Shown: piece after piece, positions 51,968 through 60,901 of the stretch | Position numbering within the stretch: position 1 is the first letter of the stretch | Layout of the letters: the number at the start of each line of letters is the position of its first letter | The notes under the pieces: model-generated | What the model saw: the letters and a program-made list of their open reading frames with translations, nothing else | Told to the model about the DNA's origin: nothing | Database searches by the model: none | Made by a program: the position numbers and the translations under genes | Assembly (NCBI RefSeq): GCF_900115195.1 | Contig: NZ_FOVO01000002.1 | Coordinates: 141,692-205,691, forward strand | Length of the DNA: 64,000 bases | Reading direction: 5' to 3' | Source: Xenorhabdus japonica | GTDB lineage: Bacteria; Pseudomonadota; Gammaproteobacteria; Enterobacterales; Enterobacteriaceae

Positions 51968-52435
51968 TCAGTGGTCATTGTTGTTATTCGGGCTATGGAC
52001 AAGTGCCGGACTGATGACTTCTTCTTTAGGCTGTAACGCCAGTACAGCACGTATCAGCCCGGTTTCCGGGTGGTGTAGCGCGTATTCCCGCAGTTCGCAG
52101 AACCGGAACGCATCGGCATTCGGTTCATCCAGCTGTGCGATACGGGCAAACACAATAGCAGTGACGGCCAGACCAAACGCATCCGCAGAAAGCGTGACAG
52201 TCAATTTCGTCTCCGGCAGATAAACCGAATAGGTTTTTGCCGCTGTGGGTATCATATACGTCAGTGATTCAGACACTTTCCGGCTGCTCCACCGCTCAGG
52301 ACGATACGCACCACACAACTGTGAAGCGGTATTCGCCAGCAGAAACCCCAGAAACAACCGTTCCAGCGGGGTTTTGTCGGGAAACACGACCGACAGCGCA
52401 AGACTGTCCAGCATAATCAGTTCATTATTTAGCAT
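51968..52435 (-). CDS. ArdB/KlcA-like antirestriction protein, copy 1
   Basis: 155 residues. RWSSRKVSESLTYMIPT, then LSADAFGLAVTAIVF and FRFCELREYALHHPETGLIRAVL give the order of motifs of the ArdB/KlcA family, whose members let incoming elements escape type I restriction. It is about 40% alike, by eye, to the next gene: a tandem duplication that has diverged. ATG 52435 follows GGGAG. Confidence 0.65.
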   Translation of the reverse strand: MLNNELIMLDSLALSVVFPDKTPLERLFLGFLLANTASQLCGAYRPERWSSRKVSESLTYMIPTAAKTYSVYLPETKLTVTLSADAFGLAVTAIVFARIAQLDEPNADAFRFCELREYALHHPETGLIRAVLALQPKEEVISPALVHSPNNNNDH

Positions 52436-52447
52436 CACTTTCTCCCG

Positions 52448-52882
52448 CTATGCACCCTTTAAACCTAAAGCCGCCCGGATACACGAAGCCTGAGGATGTT
52501 GCCACGCATATTCACGCAAGGCGCAAAACCGCTCAGCGTACCCGTCCAGCTTCATCAGGTCAGTCAGATAACCCAATACGCTCAGGGTCACCATCAGTCC
52601 AAAGGCATCGGCGGAGACTTCACCTTTAAAGTCAGTCGTATCCACGTTAACCACAGAAGAATCCGGCCGCATCGGCACGATATAGGCGATGCGGTCTGAC
52701 ACTTTCCGGTACTGCCATCGGTCACACCGCTCATCGTCACAAAGCACAGCAGCGGCTTTAATGAACGTGTGCTCCAGCAGCATCAGTTCCAGTGAACCGG
52801 TGTGCGGAAAAATTTCAGCAAAAGGGGATAATTCAGCCGGGGACACAGTGTGCACCGTGGCCGGGGTGGTATTTTGTTGCAT
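52448..52882 (-). CDS. ArdB/KlcA-like antirestriction protein, copy 2
   Basis: 144 residues. QYRKVSDRIAYIVPM, VSADAFGLMVTLSVLGYL and FCALREYAWQHPQASCIRAALGL match the ArdB/KlcA plan and the neighbouring copy. ATG 52882 follows AGGAG at 7 nt. It is the first gene of the minus-strand module and sits just behind a structured leader (53003-53118). Confidence 0.68.
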   Translation of the reverse strand: MQQNTTPATVHTVSPAELSPFAEIFPHTGSLELMLLEHTFIKAAAVLCDDERCDRWQYRKVSDRIAYIVPMRPDSSVVNVDTTDFKGEVSADAFGLMVTLSVLGYLTDLMKLDGYAERFCALREYAWQHPQASCIRAALGLKGA

Positions 52883-52900
52883 GGTATTCTCCTGATAAAA

Positions 52901-52943
52901 CAACGGAGAACACCTGACCCAATGGGAAATGTGTTCCCCGTTG
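52901..52943 (-). repeat. Long inverted repeat upstream of ArdB-like copy 2
   Basis: CAACGGAGAACAC (52901-52913) pairs with GTGTTCCCCGTTG (52931-52943) with one mismatch, 20 bp before the start codon. Confidence 0.65.
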
Positions 52944-52975
52944 GGTGACTGGCCTGTTGGCCATCATGGATGAGA

Positions 52976-53041
52976 TTAAGAGACCTTCATCGTCATCAGA
53001 CTGACGATATCTGCTTCCAAAGGTGCGCAGATGTACCACAC
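52976..53041 (-). pseudogene. 21-codon leader peptide, truncated copy of the 63-residue membrane protein
   Basis: A GTG at 53041 opens MWYICAPLEADIV..MKVS and stops at 52976. The peptide matches the first third of the small membrane protein at 63210-63401. Its start codon lies in a hairpin. It may be a relic, or a leader peptide of the antirestriction operon. Confidence 0.45.
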
Positions 53042-53118
53042 AGTGTGTACTCCCTTGCAGGCTACAGGAGTGTTGCTGTCGCTGCCCGAAGGTGATCCTC
53101 GCAAGCGACCGGATCATT
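53003..53118 (-). repeat. Structured leader repeat, copy 1
   Basis: 116 bp repeated at 63363-63478 in the same orientation. On the minus strand it folds as TCGCT..AGCGA, then ACTCC..GGAGT, which hides the GGGAG ribosome binding site, then ACAC-T-GTGT around the GTG start, then ATCTGC..GCAGAT. Differences from copy 2 keep the pairing. Confidence 0.7.
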
Positions 53119-54060
53119 GATAAGTCTGACTACGCTAATAAACGGAAATCATCAGGTCAATGGGTAATTCATTTCCTGGGACAAAAAAATAATGTCAGGA
53201 ACACAACGGGATTTTGGGGGAGTCAGGGAGAGGTTGTCAATACGAGGTGACCCGTTCTGGTCGTTTGTCTAAATCATTTATGCCCTATTGTGTGTTGGTG
53301 TCGCTGGCTGAATTATATCGGTAACCTATTTCCAGACCACTCCAAATAGAAGGCTTTAAATTTACGTTAATATGACATGTGAAAGAGAATCAAAATAGTC
53401 ATGATAGTCATGATTTTTATTAGCTGCGACTTGACCTGACTCTATCCTACGGTAGGGCACGATTAAATTTGACGGTCGGCTATGAACGAGGAGCGGACGT
53501 TAAAAGTTTTACGTTGGTTTATCCGGCGGAATTAATCATAACTACACGTTGTGCTAGTAAGTCTACTGGCTCAGCACCCGATATGTAAACTTAGTTTCCT
53601 GATTATTCTTATTGCTGCCAGATAACCTCTATGTTTAACCGGTTTCCGTAAGAATAACGATAATTACCCTGCCTTCTCTGGATCCTGTAAATGCATCATA
53701 GGAATCATCACATGATCTTGTCTTTGTTCCATCTAATGTTTTATATCCCATTGATATTGCATACAGCGTTGACAGGTAGGTGGCTATAAGATTAAATTTA
53801 CTTTTGGAATCAAGTGGTGATGTGAAAAAGAAACAGCGTAGAATTTTATATCGCTAGACGAACATCTCAAAAATCTCCATATAGAGAGCTATGTCTCATT
53901 CTGCCTGCAATTCGTCGTTTTATAGGCACATATGGGCTGGCATGCGGGACAAGCAACCAGCAGTCTCGAAGAAGCCGAAGCCTGTGATAAATGGGACGTG
54001 GGTAGATGTGCATATTCCCACAACGTCGCCCCCCTTCGAAAATTAGATTAGGAATTTGAG
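53119..54060. other. Long intergenic stretch between the conjugative and defence modules
   Basis: About 940 bp with no convincing gene. It has a short direct repeat ATAGTCATG (about 53395-53412) and, near 53433, a TTGACC followed by a CTA..TAG dyad that recalls MerR-type promoters but without a clear -10. The composition shifts here from the GC-rich left module. The ABC operon promoter must lie toward 54000. Confidence 0.4.
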
Positions 54061-55284
54061 ATGGACGGAACTCCCACCGACAAGTTTGCTGCTGGTGAGC
54101 AGGGTTTGGGATACATCTACCAGACACGCCTTGCCCTGCTACATATACTCCAGTTGCCGGAAGATACTGCTATCTTCCTTGAAAAGGATGATGATATCGA
54201 CTTTCTCGATAGCAACGGAGTCAAATCTTTGGCTTCGCTTAAACACAAGGCAATAGGTGATAGGCTGACCGACCTATCGACCGATTTCTGGAAGTCAGTC
54301 AATATCTGGATGGTGCGTTACAAGCGAGATGGTTGCCTTGGATCGAACCTACGGTTCTTTCTATTCACCACTGGTACAGTATCGACAGACTCATTCCTTA
54401 CACGCCTTCTCCCAGGGCAACCTGTCATTTCTAACGGTGCAGAAACACTTAGCGAGTTGGTCAATGCTGCGCTCGCTCAGTCAAAATCAAAACTCATCAC
54501 GCCGATCGCGGCGGCGTTTAATGAACTAAGTGATTCTGAAAAGCAAGACTTCCTTGAACGCATAGTGATCCTTGATGGCAGCCCACGTATCGACGATATT
54601 CCAGCTCTCATCAGGGATAATCATATGCGAAGTATCCGGCGCGAGCACCGTGAATTCGTCTTCGAACGACTGGAAGGCTGGTGGACTGATGCAGTGATCA
54701 AACAATTGACCGGCACCAGAGTAGAGGGAATATTTGGCTACGAAGTCTCGGACAAGCTTTCTAACTTTTCCGAGGAGTACAAAGCAAACAACCTACCCAT
54801 CACTTTTCGCGGGAAAATGCCTGTTGAGGAGATTGATACAGATGCCGATCCGCGTCTGTTCGTAACTCAACTACGTAAAATTGGCATCTCCTCTAGCCGG
54901 ATCAGGAATGCGATTTTGGACTTCTATCGGGCGTTCGAGCAACGGTCGGCTTGGGCGCGCGAAAACCTGCTTGTGTCGGGAGAGGTCGAGGAATATGAAG
55001 AGCGTCTCGCCGACGAGTGGAGTCGTTACAAGGATGTCGTTTTCGAGAATCTAAAGGACGATAGTGCCGAGGATGCGTTGCGTGAAGCTGGTGCCACTCT
55101 CTACAACTGGGCGGAATTTGAAACCGGGAAAATTGAATCCCTGCACATCCGCTCACGGGTGATGGAGCCTTATGTCCTTCGTGGTAGCTTTCACATTCTA
55201 GCCGATACCTCACCAAAACCTAAGGTCTACTGGCATCCCAAATTCCTTGAGCACCTCGGAGATGTGCTAGGGGGCGCTTCATGA
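54061..55284 (+). CDS. ABC-three-component system effector with nuclease-like N terminus
   Basis: A 407-residue protein. The first 80 residues (FAAGEQGLGYIYQTRLALLHIL, FLEKDDDIDFLDS, LASLKHKA) resemble the Cap4/DUF4297-type dsDNA nuclease domain: Glu, Asp-Asp and a Lys-x-Lys in PD-(D/E)xK order. The end (LRGSFHILAD..VYWHPKFLEHL) fits the C-terminal domain of ABC-3C proteins. It overlaps the next gene by ATGA. The likely role is the toxic arm of a defence system that cuts DNA or otherwise kills when the ABC partner senses infection. Domain names come from memory. Confidence 0.7.
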   Translation: MDGTPTDKFAAGEQGLGYIYQTRLALLHILQLPEDTAIFLEKDDDIDFLDSNGVKSLASLKHKAIGDRLTDLSTDFWKSVNIWMVRYKRDGCLGSNLRFFLFTTGTVSTDSFLTRLLPGQPVISNGAETLSELVNAALAQSKSKLITPIAAAFNELSDSEKQDFLERIVILDGSPRIDDIPALIRDNHMRSIRREHREFVFERLEGWWTDAVIKQLTGTRVEGIFGYEVSDKLSNFSEEYKANNLPITFRGKMPVEEIDTDADPRLFVTQLRKIGISSSRIRNAILDFYRAFEQRSAWARENLLVSGEVEEYEERLADEWSRYKDVVFENLKDDSAEDALREAGATLYNWAEFETGKIESLHIRSRVMEPYVLRGSFHILADTSPKPKVYWHPKFLEHLGDVLGGAS

Positions 55285-55769
55285 AACGATGGGATCAGCG
55301 CCCTTTCGAGATTCGAAACCTGTTTAACCCCGCATTCTGTGGTTTGGTTCTGTTCCGTGCCCTACATGGCTATGAAGAAGAAAACTCCCGTGGTATGCCA
55401 TTCTCTCTGTCATTACTTGTTCTGCCCCTATGTCTATACAAGGATTCGCGCGAGGTGATTGCCAGTAATCCACGCAGCTATCTGCTTAAGATAGCAGAAA
55501 CGAACCAGCAAATTATGGTGGGGTTCGCCGATCGGGTTACGCAAATGCTGCCATATGCCCTCGAGGGGTTTGGTTTGCTGATGGAAAGGGGATGCATCAC
55601 CATTGCAGACGATGGTCGCATCCAGACCGTGTCCAAGAAAGTGCGCAAGAGCATTAAAGGAACCGCCGAGACTGTAGCTAGCCAGAAAGTAGCGCGCATC
55701 GTCGGTAAGGAGTTTGCACGCATCGCCGACAGGGCGACTGTTTATACAACTTTTGGAATCCGTCCATGA
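55281..55769 (+). CDS. ABC-three-component system middle component
   Basis: A 162-residue protein with WDQRPFEIRNLFNPAFCGLVL at the start, LLVLPLCLYKDSREVI in the middle and AREFARIADRATVYTTFGIRP-like end. This is the plan of the small middle component that bridges effector and ATPase in ABC-3C operons. ATGA overlaps on both sides bind it translationally to its neighbours. Confidence 0.72.
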   Translation: MKRWDQRPFEIRNLFNPAFCGLVLFRALHGYEEENSRGMPFSLSLLVLPLCLYKDSREVIASNPRSYLLKIAETNQQIMVGFADRVTQMLPYALEGFGLLMERGCITIADDGRIQTVSKKVRKSIKGTAETVASQKVARIVGKEFARIADRATVYTTFGIRP

Positions 55770-57721
55770 AAATCAGATCCATTCATATATATAGCCATGA
55801 TAGCCAGCGTCGTGACCTGCGATTCAAGGTGGATGGGCTCAACATCATCACAGGTCGCTCTTCCACAGGCAAGTCCGCACTCTCCGAGATCATCGAATAT
55901 TGCATGGGGCGTTCTTTGTTTAACGTCCCCGAAGGTATCATCCGCGATAAGGTGGCTTGGTTCGCCGTGATCTACCAGTTCGAGAAAGAGCAGGTTATGG
56001 TCGCCAAGCCGACACCACTTGGTGGTAGCGCAAGTTGTAGCATAGCAATGCTGCGAAGAGGGACCGAGTTAAAAGTACCCGACTTCAAGGAGTTGGTAGC
56101 CAATACGGATGACGACAGTATTGTTGAACTGCTGTCGCGCTTGCTCGGTATTCCCGAAAACCGCACTGAAGTTGCGCTTGAACACAGCCGTAACAGTTAC
56201 AATGCGAACGTCAAACACACTTTCTATTACCTGTTCCAGAAGCAAGGATTGATCGCCAATAAGGACCAACTATTTTACCGTCAGAATGAGCAATTTCAGC
56301 CGCAGGCAATCCGTGACACGTTACCAATTCTGCTCGGCGTATCTTCCCATGCTCGCTTCGAACTTGAGTCTAAGCTACGTATAGCTCAAAGGGACCTAAG
56401 GATCAGCAATAAGAAACTGGAACTGGCGCGCGATAACGTCGACACATCTCTGGTGCAGGCCATCAGCCTTTACTCGGAAGCTAAGACTGTTGGGGTCATT
56501 GAGAACATCGGCGAGAACCCGAATGTTGAAGTGACCATCAAGGCGTTGAGATCTGTGCTGTCATGGAAACCCGAAATGGTGCCGGACGATGACGGTAACC
56601 GAATTTCGTATCTAGAAGATGAACTGGTCCAATTACGTCAAGCCCGCCGTGATATTCAGGCCCGCATTGACGCGGCGAGACAGTTCACCAGAAGAGCAGG
56701 CGGATACGAAAACGAGGCCACCGAACAGATAGACCGACTTGCTTCGATCAAGGCACTACCGAAGAACCCTGACAGCGGCGAATGGCAGTGGCCGTTCAGC
56801 GAAAAGAACTTGGCGCTGGAGTCTCCTGTCGCCATCGTCTTACTGAACGAATTAGAGTCTCTGGACAAAGAATTACGTATCGCCACCGGCCAGCGCCCTA
56901 AGCTTGAAACTTACTTGGCCGAGTTGACTGGTAAAGCGGACGGTATCGCTGGCAATATCAAACGGAAGGAAGCGGAACTGTCAGCGGCTATCTCTGCCAA
57001 CGAATTCATTGCTCAGATAGGGACCCGCAATAACGCGGCTGCGAGAGTGGTTGGTCGTATCAGCTTATTCTTGGAAACGCTCCTTCCAAACGAAGATCTT
57101 GCTAAACTGGAAATTGAAAATCGCCGACTTATTAACAAGGTCAAACAACTTGAGGGGCAGATTGGTGCCGATGACAGCAATGAACGTCTGACCTCGATCC
57201 TCAATAATATCTCTGCGCAGATTGCTAAGTATATTCAGAAATTCGAGGCCGAGTTCCGAGACTTTCCTGCAAGGCTCAATCTACCACAACTGACGATCAT
57301 CTTCGATCGCCCTGAACGTCCAGTTCCCATGAGTCGCACTGGTGGCGGTGAAAACCATCTGGCCTACCACTTGTCTGCATTGCTTGCACTGCATATGTTC
57401 GCAGCGAAAAATAATCGTCCATTCCCGCATTTCCTGTTGATCGATCAGCCGACTCAAGTCTACTTCCCATCTGAGCAGGTCTACAAGGATGCCGACGGTT
57501 CAGTGCAAAGGACCGAAGCTGACGCAGACCTCAACGCCGTGCGTCGGTTGTTCGAGTTGCTACTGAAATTCACTAAGGAGGATGTACCTGGCTTCCAACT
57601 GATCGTCACTGAACATGCAAACCTGCGCGAGCAGTGGTTTCAGGATACATTGATTGAAGAACCGTGGACCAAGCCACCCGCTCTGGTTCCAGAAGATTGG
57701 CCGTCAGAAACGGCGGGCTGA
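55766..57721 (+). CDS. DUF3732-type SMC/Rad50-like ABC ATPase of the three-component system
   Basis: A 651-residue ATPase. Walker A is GRSSTGKSAL (about residues 30-39); coiled-coil stretches span about residues 190-240, 275-305 and 360-480; the signature is RTGGGENHL (near 530), Walker B is FLLIDQPTQVYFP and the His switch is VTEHANL. The residue after the Walker B Asp is Gln rather than Glu; I believe the DQP(S/T)Q form is usual in DUF3732. It would clamp DNA or sense a phage trigger and control the effector. Confidence 0.78.
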   Translation: MKIRSIHIYSHDSQRRDLRFKVDGLNIITGRSSTGKSALSEIIEYCMGRSLFNVPEGIIRDKVAWFAVIYQFEKEQVMVAKPTPLGGSASCSIAMLRRGTELKVPDFKELVANTDDDSIVELLSRLLGIPENRTEVALEHSRNSYNANVKHTFYYLFQKQGLIANKDQLFYRQNEQFQPQAIRDTLPILLGVSSHARFELESKLRIAQRDLRISNKKLELARDNVDTSLVQAISLYSEAKTVGVIENIGENPNVEVTIKALRSVLSWKPEMVPDDDGNRISYLEDELVQLRQARRDIQARIDAARQFTRRAGGYENEATEQIDRLASIKALPKNPDSGEWQWPFSEKNLALESPVAIVLLNELESLDKELRIATGQRPKLETYLAELTGKADGIAGNIKRKEAELSAAISANEFIAQIGTRNNAAARVVGRISLFLETLLPNEDLAKLEIENRRLINKVKQLEGQIGADDSNERLTSILNNISAQIAKYIQKFEAEFRDFPARLNLPQLTIIFDRPERPVPMSRTGGGENHLAYHLSALLALHMFAAKNNRPFPHFLLIDQPTQVYFPSEQVYKDADGSVQRTEADADLNAVRRLFELLLKFTKEDVPGFQLIVTEHANLREQWFQDTLIEEPWTKPPALVPEDWPSETAG

Positions 57722-57921
57722 CGCACTTTACAACTATCTATGCCGGCGGTTGTTTTTATATTTGGCTGCCGGATTGACCGGCCCATCTTTTAACTCACTC
57801 ATTATACACGGGTAAATCTGTGTGCTGTTAACTGAACTCTACAGCGCCATGTTAGTAGATTGCTAGCTTTAACATAGTTGGCATCTTTGATAGTGGCTCT
57901 AATTATAAGGAAGGATATAGC

Positions 57922-59145
57922 ATGTCAAATGATACGACTAAAGAATTTGCAAAAGTTCAAGAGGAAAAATTAAATAGCTCTTTGGGTATCAACAGGGAAC
58001 ATAGCGATAGTAACTCTGATACAAGGAAACGAGATAATTTCCAGCGAGATTATGCACGTATTCTATATTCTTCTTCATTTCGCAGATTACAGGAGAAAAT
58101 GCAGCTTTTCGAAGTTGATCCTGAAAAATTCAACAGAAATAGGCTAACTCACAGTTTAGAGGTTGCTCAGATAGCACGAAGCATTGCGTCAGACCTTGGA
58201 ATGACTAACCCTGTCGTCGTAGAACTGGCAGCTTTGGCACATGATATAGGAAATCCCCCATTTGGACATTCAGGTGAAAAGAAACTTAATGAACTGTCAG
58301 CAGGCATTGGTGGCTATGAAGGCAATGCTCAAGCACTACGAATTTTAAGAACCCTTGAGAAGAAATATCCTCACTGCAACGGATTAGACCTAACCTACCG
58401 TAGCTTACTTTCTGTAATTAAATATCCGTTTAAAAATGAGAGCAGCGATAAGTTTATTTATGATGAGGATTACAATTTTTATTCTAATTTGATTTCTGAT
58501 AAAGGGTTGGAGATTAAACCCGGTGAGAAAACAATCGATGCACAGATTATGGATTTGGCGGATGAAATTGCTTATGCTGCTCACGATCTTGAAGATGCTC
58601 TGAGCCGCAACATGGTCAATATTGAAGATATTGAATATGAGTTTAAGATTTCACCAAAGTATAATAAGGCTTATGATGACTTTGTTAAAATAGTCGAAAT
58701 GTCAAAAAGTACTGCATCAAAAGTAAAAGACCTTAAATCTTCTGAAGAATTTTCCATTATCTACAGAAAGGAACTAACTGCTAATATTGTCAATCATCTA
58801 GTCAATGATATAACCGTTGTAGAAGATAAGGGCTTCAGTGAATTAGGATATGGACGATATGGCGCTTTGTCTGAAGGGCTTAAAAAACTTTTATTCAAAG
58901 TAATTATGAGGAAGAGAAATATTCTCTCTTATGAATCAACTGGAAATGAAGTTATTACAGACTTATTCAGTTTTTATATGTCTAAAAATAACGTGAATTT
59001 CCTCTCCCCTGAGTTAAAATCTTCTTTACCAGATAGTAAGTCTTGCTGTTATGAACATAAAAAAATGCGGGCTATCGTAGACTACATTTCCGGAATGATG
59101 GATACGTTTGCCATCAAAGAATGGGAGATTCATTGCCGTAAATAG
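57922..59145 (+). CDS. dGTPase-family HD dNTP triphosphohydrolase
   Basis: A 407-residue HD hydrolase. The metal set is in RLTHSLEVAQIA, ALAHDIGNPPFGHSGE and DLADEIAYAAHDLEDAL, the arrangement of Dgt and dNTPase enzymes. It lies in a defence island, far from the housekeeping dgt locus. Bacterial dGTPases of this class deplete dNTPs and block phage replication. The gene is clearly more AT-rich than the ABC operon before it, so it arrived separately. Ribosome binding site AGGAAGGA precedes ATG 57922. Confidence 0.85.
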   Translation: MSNDTTKEFAKVQEEKLNSSLGINREHSDSNSDTRKRDNFQRDYARILYSSSFRRLQEKMQLFEVDPEKFNRNRLTHSLEVAQIARSIASDLGMTNPVVVELAALAHDIGNPPFGHSGEKKLNELSAGIGGYEGNAQALRILRTLEKKYPHCNGLDLTYRSLLSVIKYPFKNESSDKFIYDEDYNFYSNLISDKGLEIKPGEKTIDAQIMDLADEIAYAAHDLEDALSRNMVNIEDIEYEFKISPKYNKAYDDFVKIVEMSKSTASKVKDLKSSEEFSIIYRKELTANIVNHLVNDITVVEDKGFSELGYGRYGALSEGLKKLLFKVIMRKRNILSYESTGNEVITDLFSFYMSKNNVNFLSPELKSSLPDSKSCCYEHKKMRAIVDYISGMMDTFAIKEWEIHCRK

Positions 59146-59404
59146 TGTTACTTCATTGGAAAGTGCGATTGCTTGTTCTTCACCTCGCGCTTTTCTAGCC
59201 TGAATGCGATCCGTTCGCCTGCTCTAACATATACTGGATTGTTCATCCAAATGATTTTTATGTCTGTCGGTTACGAGCGAAAAGCTGACGTTAACATTGG
59301 AGCTAAGAAGCAGGCACAAGCGGCGTATAAATGCGAAGCATACGCAGGTTGGGGCTGTTCAGCTCTCGAAGTGAGTAATCTTGAGCGACTTGTTCGCTTC
59401 TATT

Positions 59405-60262
59405 TCAATAAATTGTGTTGGCATCATTTTCTGCTAAGAAGTTTTCGATGTCTGTAAAACTATTGAGACTGCTAGCTAATAGATTAAAGTTGTATCGGTG
59501 AGGAAAATTGGAAAAGACGGATGAATCAGTATTAAGATCAAGTGATTGGACGAATGACAATAACTCTTTTGCGCATGATTTATTAATGCAGCAGTCATTG
59601 TACTTGAAGATAATCCTTAGGTTATTTATTTGCCTTGCCAATCGCACTATGTGTCCCAAAGAATCCGGATCTAGGTTGAACTGGCCGCATGAAACTGCAT
59701 CTAGCTGGCTTGAAAGATGGAAATAGCTCTCACAAAACTCCACCCTTTCTTGGATTAGCCGGGGTCTTGATGCAATTTTCTCTATCTTTTCAAAGTTTGA
59801 AGATATTTCATTATGAGTCGGTATATCTACTGTAAATGAATCTTTTGCTTCGGTTCTCCATGCAGGCATGCCTGAGTCAAGAACATCTCTGATATAGCGT
59901 TGAATCCATAAGAAGTATGACTTCGCATCTTCTGATGAGACATCCACTCTAAATAACAAGAAAGGAGTACTGAACCGCTCTGTGTAGAGCAAAGATCCTT
60001 TATTAAATTGGTAGCTTAAATTGCCATCTCTTTTTATTTTTAATGCCGACGCTGTTCCTTTAACTTGTGCATGAAATACGGCTCCTGTTGAATCGTATAC
60101 ATCGTGATCGTATTGGTTCATCCCAGTTTTTTCAAAAATTTCCACCATAAGATCAATGCCATAATCACGCTCAGTAAGCTCACGAATCACCCAGTGATCT
60201 GGGAGGATATTTAGGACTCGCTTAATTGAACGAGTGTCTATGATGTGCTGTGTGGTACGCAT
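59405..60262 (-). CDS. DUF4365-like PD-(D/E)xK protein
   Basis: 285 residues. The first 110 (HWVIRELTERDYGIDLMVEIFE, then FHAQVKGTAS) fit the DUF4365 domain: Glu, the Asp in DYGID and Gln-x-Lys are the expected nuclease-fold residues. The rest is helical without a known motif. ATG 60262 is chosen for GAGG six bases before it; the longer frame starting at 60394 is rejected. It is convergent with the dGTPase gene. DUF4365 proteins are common in defence islands. Confidence 0.65.
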   Translation of the reverse strand: MRTTQHIIDTRSIKRVLNILPDHWVIRELTERDYGIDLMVEIFEKTGMNQYDHDVYDSTGAVFHAQVKGTASALKIKRDGNLSYQFNKGSLLYTERFSTPFLLFRVDVSSEDAKSYFLWIQRYIRDVLDSGMPAWRTEAKDSFTVDIPTHNEISSNFEKIEKIASRPRLIQERVEFCESYFHLSSQLDAVSCGQFNLDPDSLGHIVRLARQINNLRIIFKYNDCCINKSCAKELLSFVQSLDLNTDSSVFSNFPHRYNFNLLASSLNSFTDIENFLAENDANTIY

Positions 60263-60408
60263 ATATTCCTCTATATACCTTTTCATAATAGTGAGAGTAT
60301 CCGCATGTCGTGTTTCCTTATCCTGCACGGTGCGCGGGATAAGGAATACTCCTATCATTTTGACAAACCATATAGGAGAAGCTAACGACTGCATTTGTAG
60401 GCAAAGAA

Positions 60409-60897
60409 TTACTCGCCTTCATTAATATCTGTGAAGGGAATCTCTGGGTAGTGTGCTTGAATTTTTGCAAAGCCTGTTGCTGTGTACCACTTAACAGGTG
60501 CAATTTCTTTTGCATTTTCCAAAACTTGTTGTGCTCCCTTGGTTAATCGAATACCGCCTATTCCCCAATGTTCAGCAAATTCAAGATTCTTCGATATATC
60601 ATCAACGAAGCCTAGCATTGTGCTTTTGTTAATTGGTTTGGTATAATTTTTAATCTGGACTCTAACATCAATTTGTGCACTAGAAAGTGCAATATTGGAA
60701 CCACCAATTTCTACAATCTCATCGAGTTTTGTAGACAAGTTATGAGGCACTTTTAATGCTAGGTCTACTCCATTTTCAGGAGTGGTAGTAGTGTTGGCTC
60801 GTACAACTTCGATATTTTTTTCATGAACACCTATGTTTGAAAAAATCGCAGTAGCTGCCAATTCCCCCCTTCTCCCTTTTTCAGAGTTCTTTGACAT
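60409..60897 (-). CDS. Restriction-endonuclease-like protein
   Basis: A 162-residue protein. GRRGELAATAIF supplies the Glu, ENGVDLALKV the Asp and IDVRVQIKNY the Q-x-K of a PD-(D/E)xK nuclease fold, with the usual spacing. It starts 4 bp after the stop of the gene upstream (60902-61315), so the two form a pair. No methylase is adjacent, which speaks against a classical restriction system. Confidence 0.55.
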   Translation of the reverse strand: MSKNSEKGRRGELAATAIFSNIGVHEKNIEVVRANTTTTPENGVDLALKVPHNLSTKLDEIVEIGGSNIALSSAQIDVRVQIKNYTKPINKSTMLGFVDDISKNLEFAEHWGIGGIRLTKGAQQVLENAKEIAPVKWYTATGFAKIQAHYPEIPFTDINEGE

Positions 60898-60901
60898 AGT
60901 C

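Noticed and set aside
52833..53117. 94-codon minus-strand ORF over the leader repeat
   Set aside because: It lies in another frame than the conserved leader peptide, overlaps the ArdB-like start and has no ribosome binding site; the repeat is explained by structure and peptide instead.
53433..53475. MerR-type promoter
   Set aside because: A TTGACC and a CTA/TAG dyad are there, but no -10 at the long spacing such promoters need and no regulator or target gene next to it.
59173..59457. 94-codon plus-strand ORF after the dGTPase gene
   Set aside because: No ribosome binding site, no recognisable domain, and its 3' end overlaps the end of the better-supported DUF4365-like gene.
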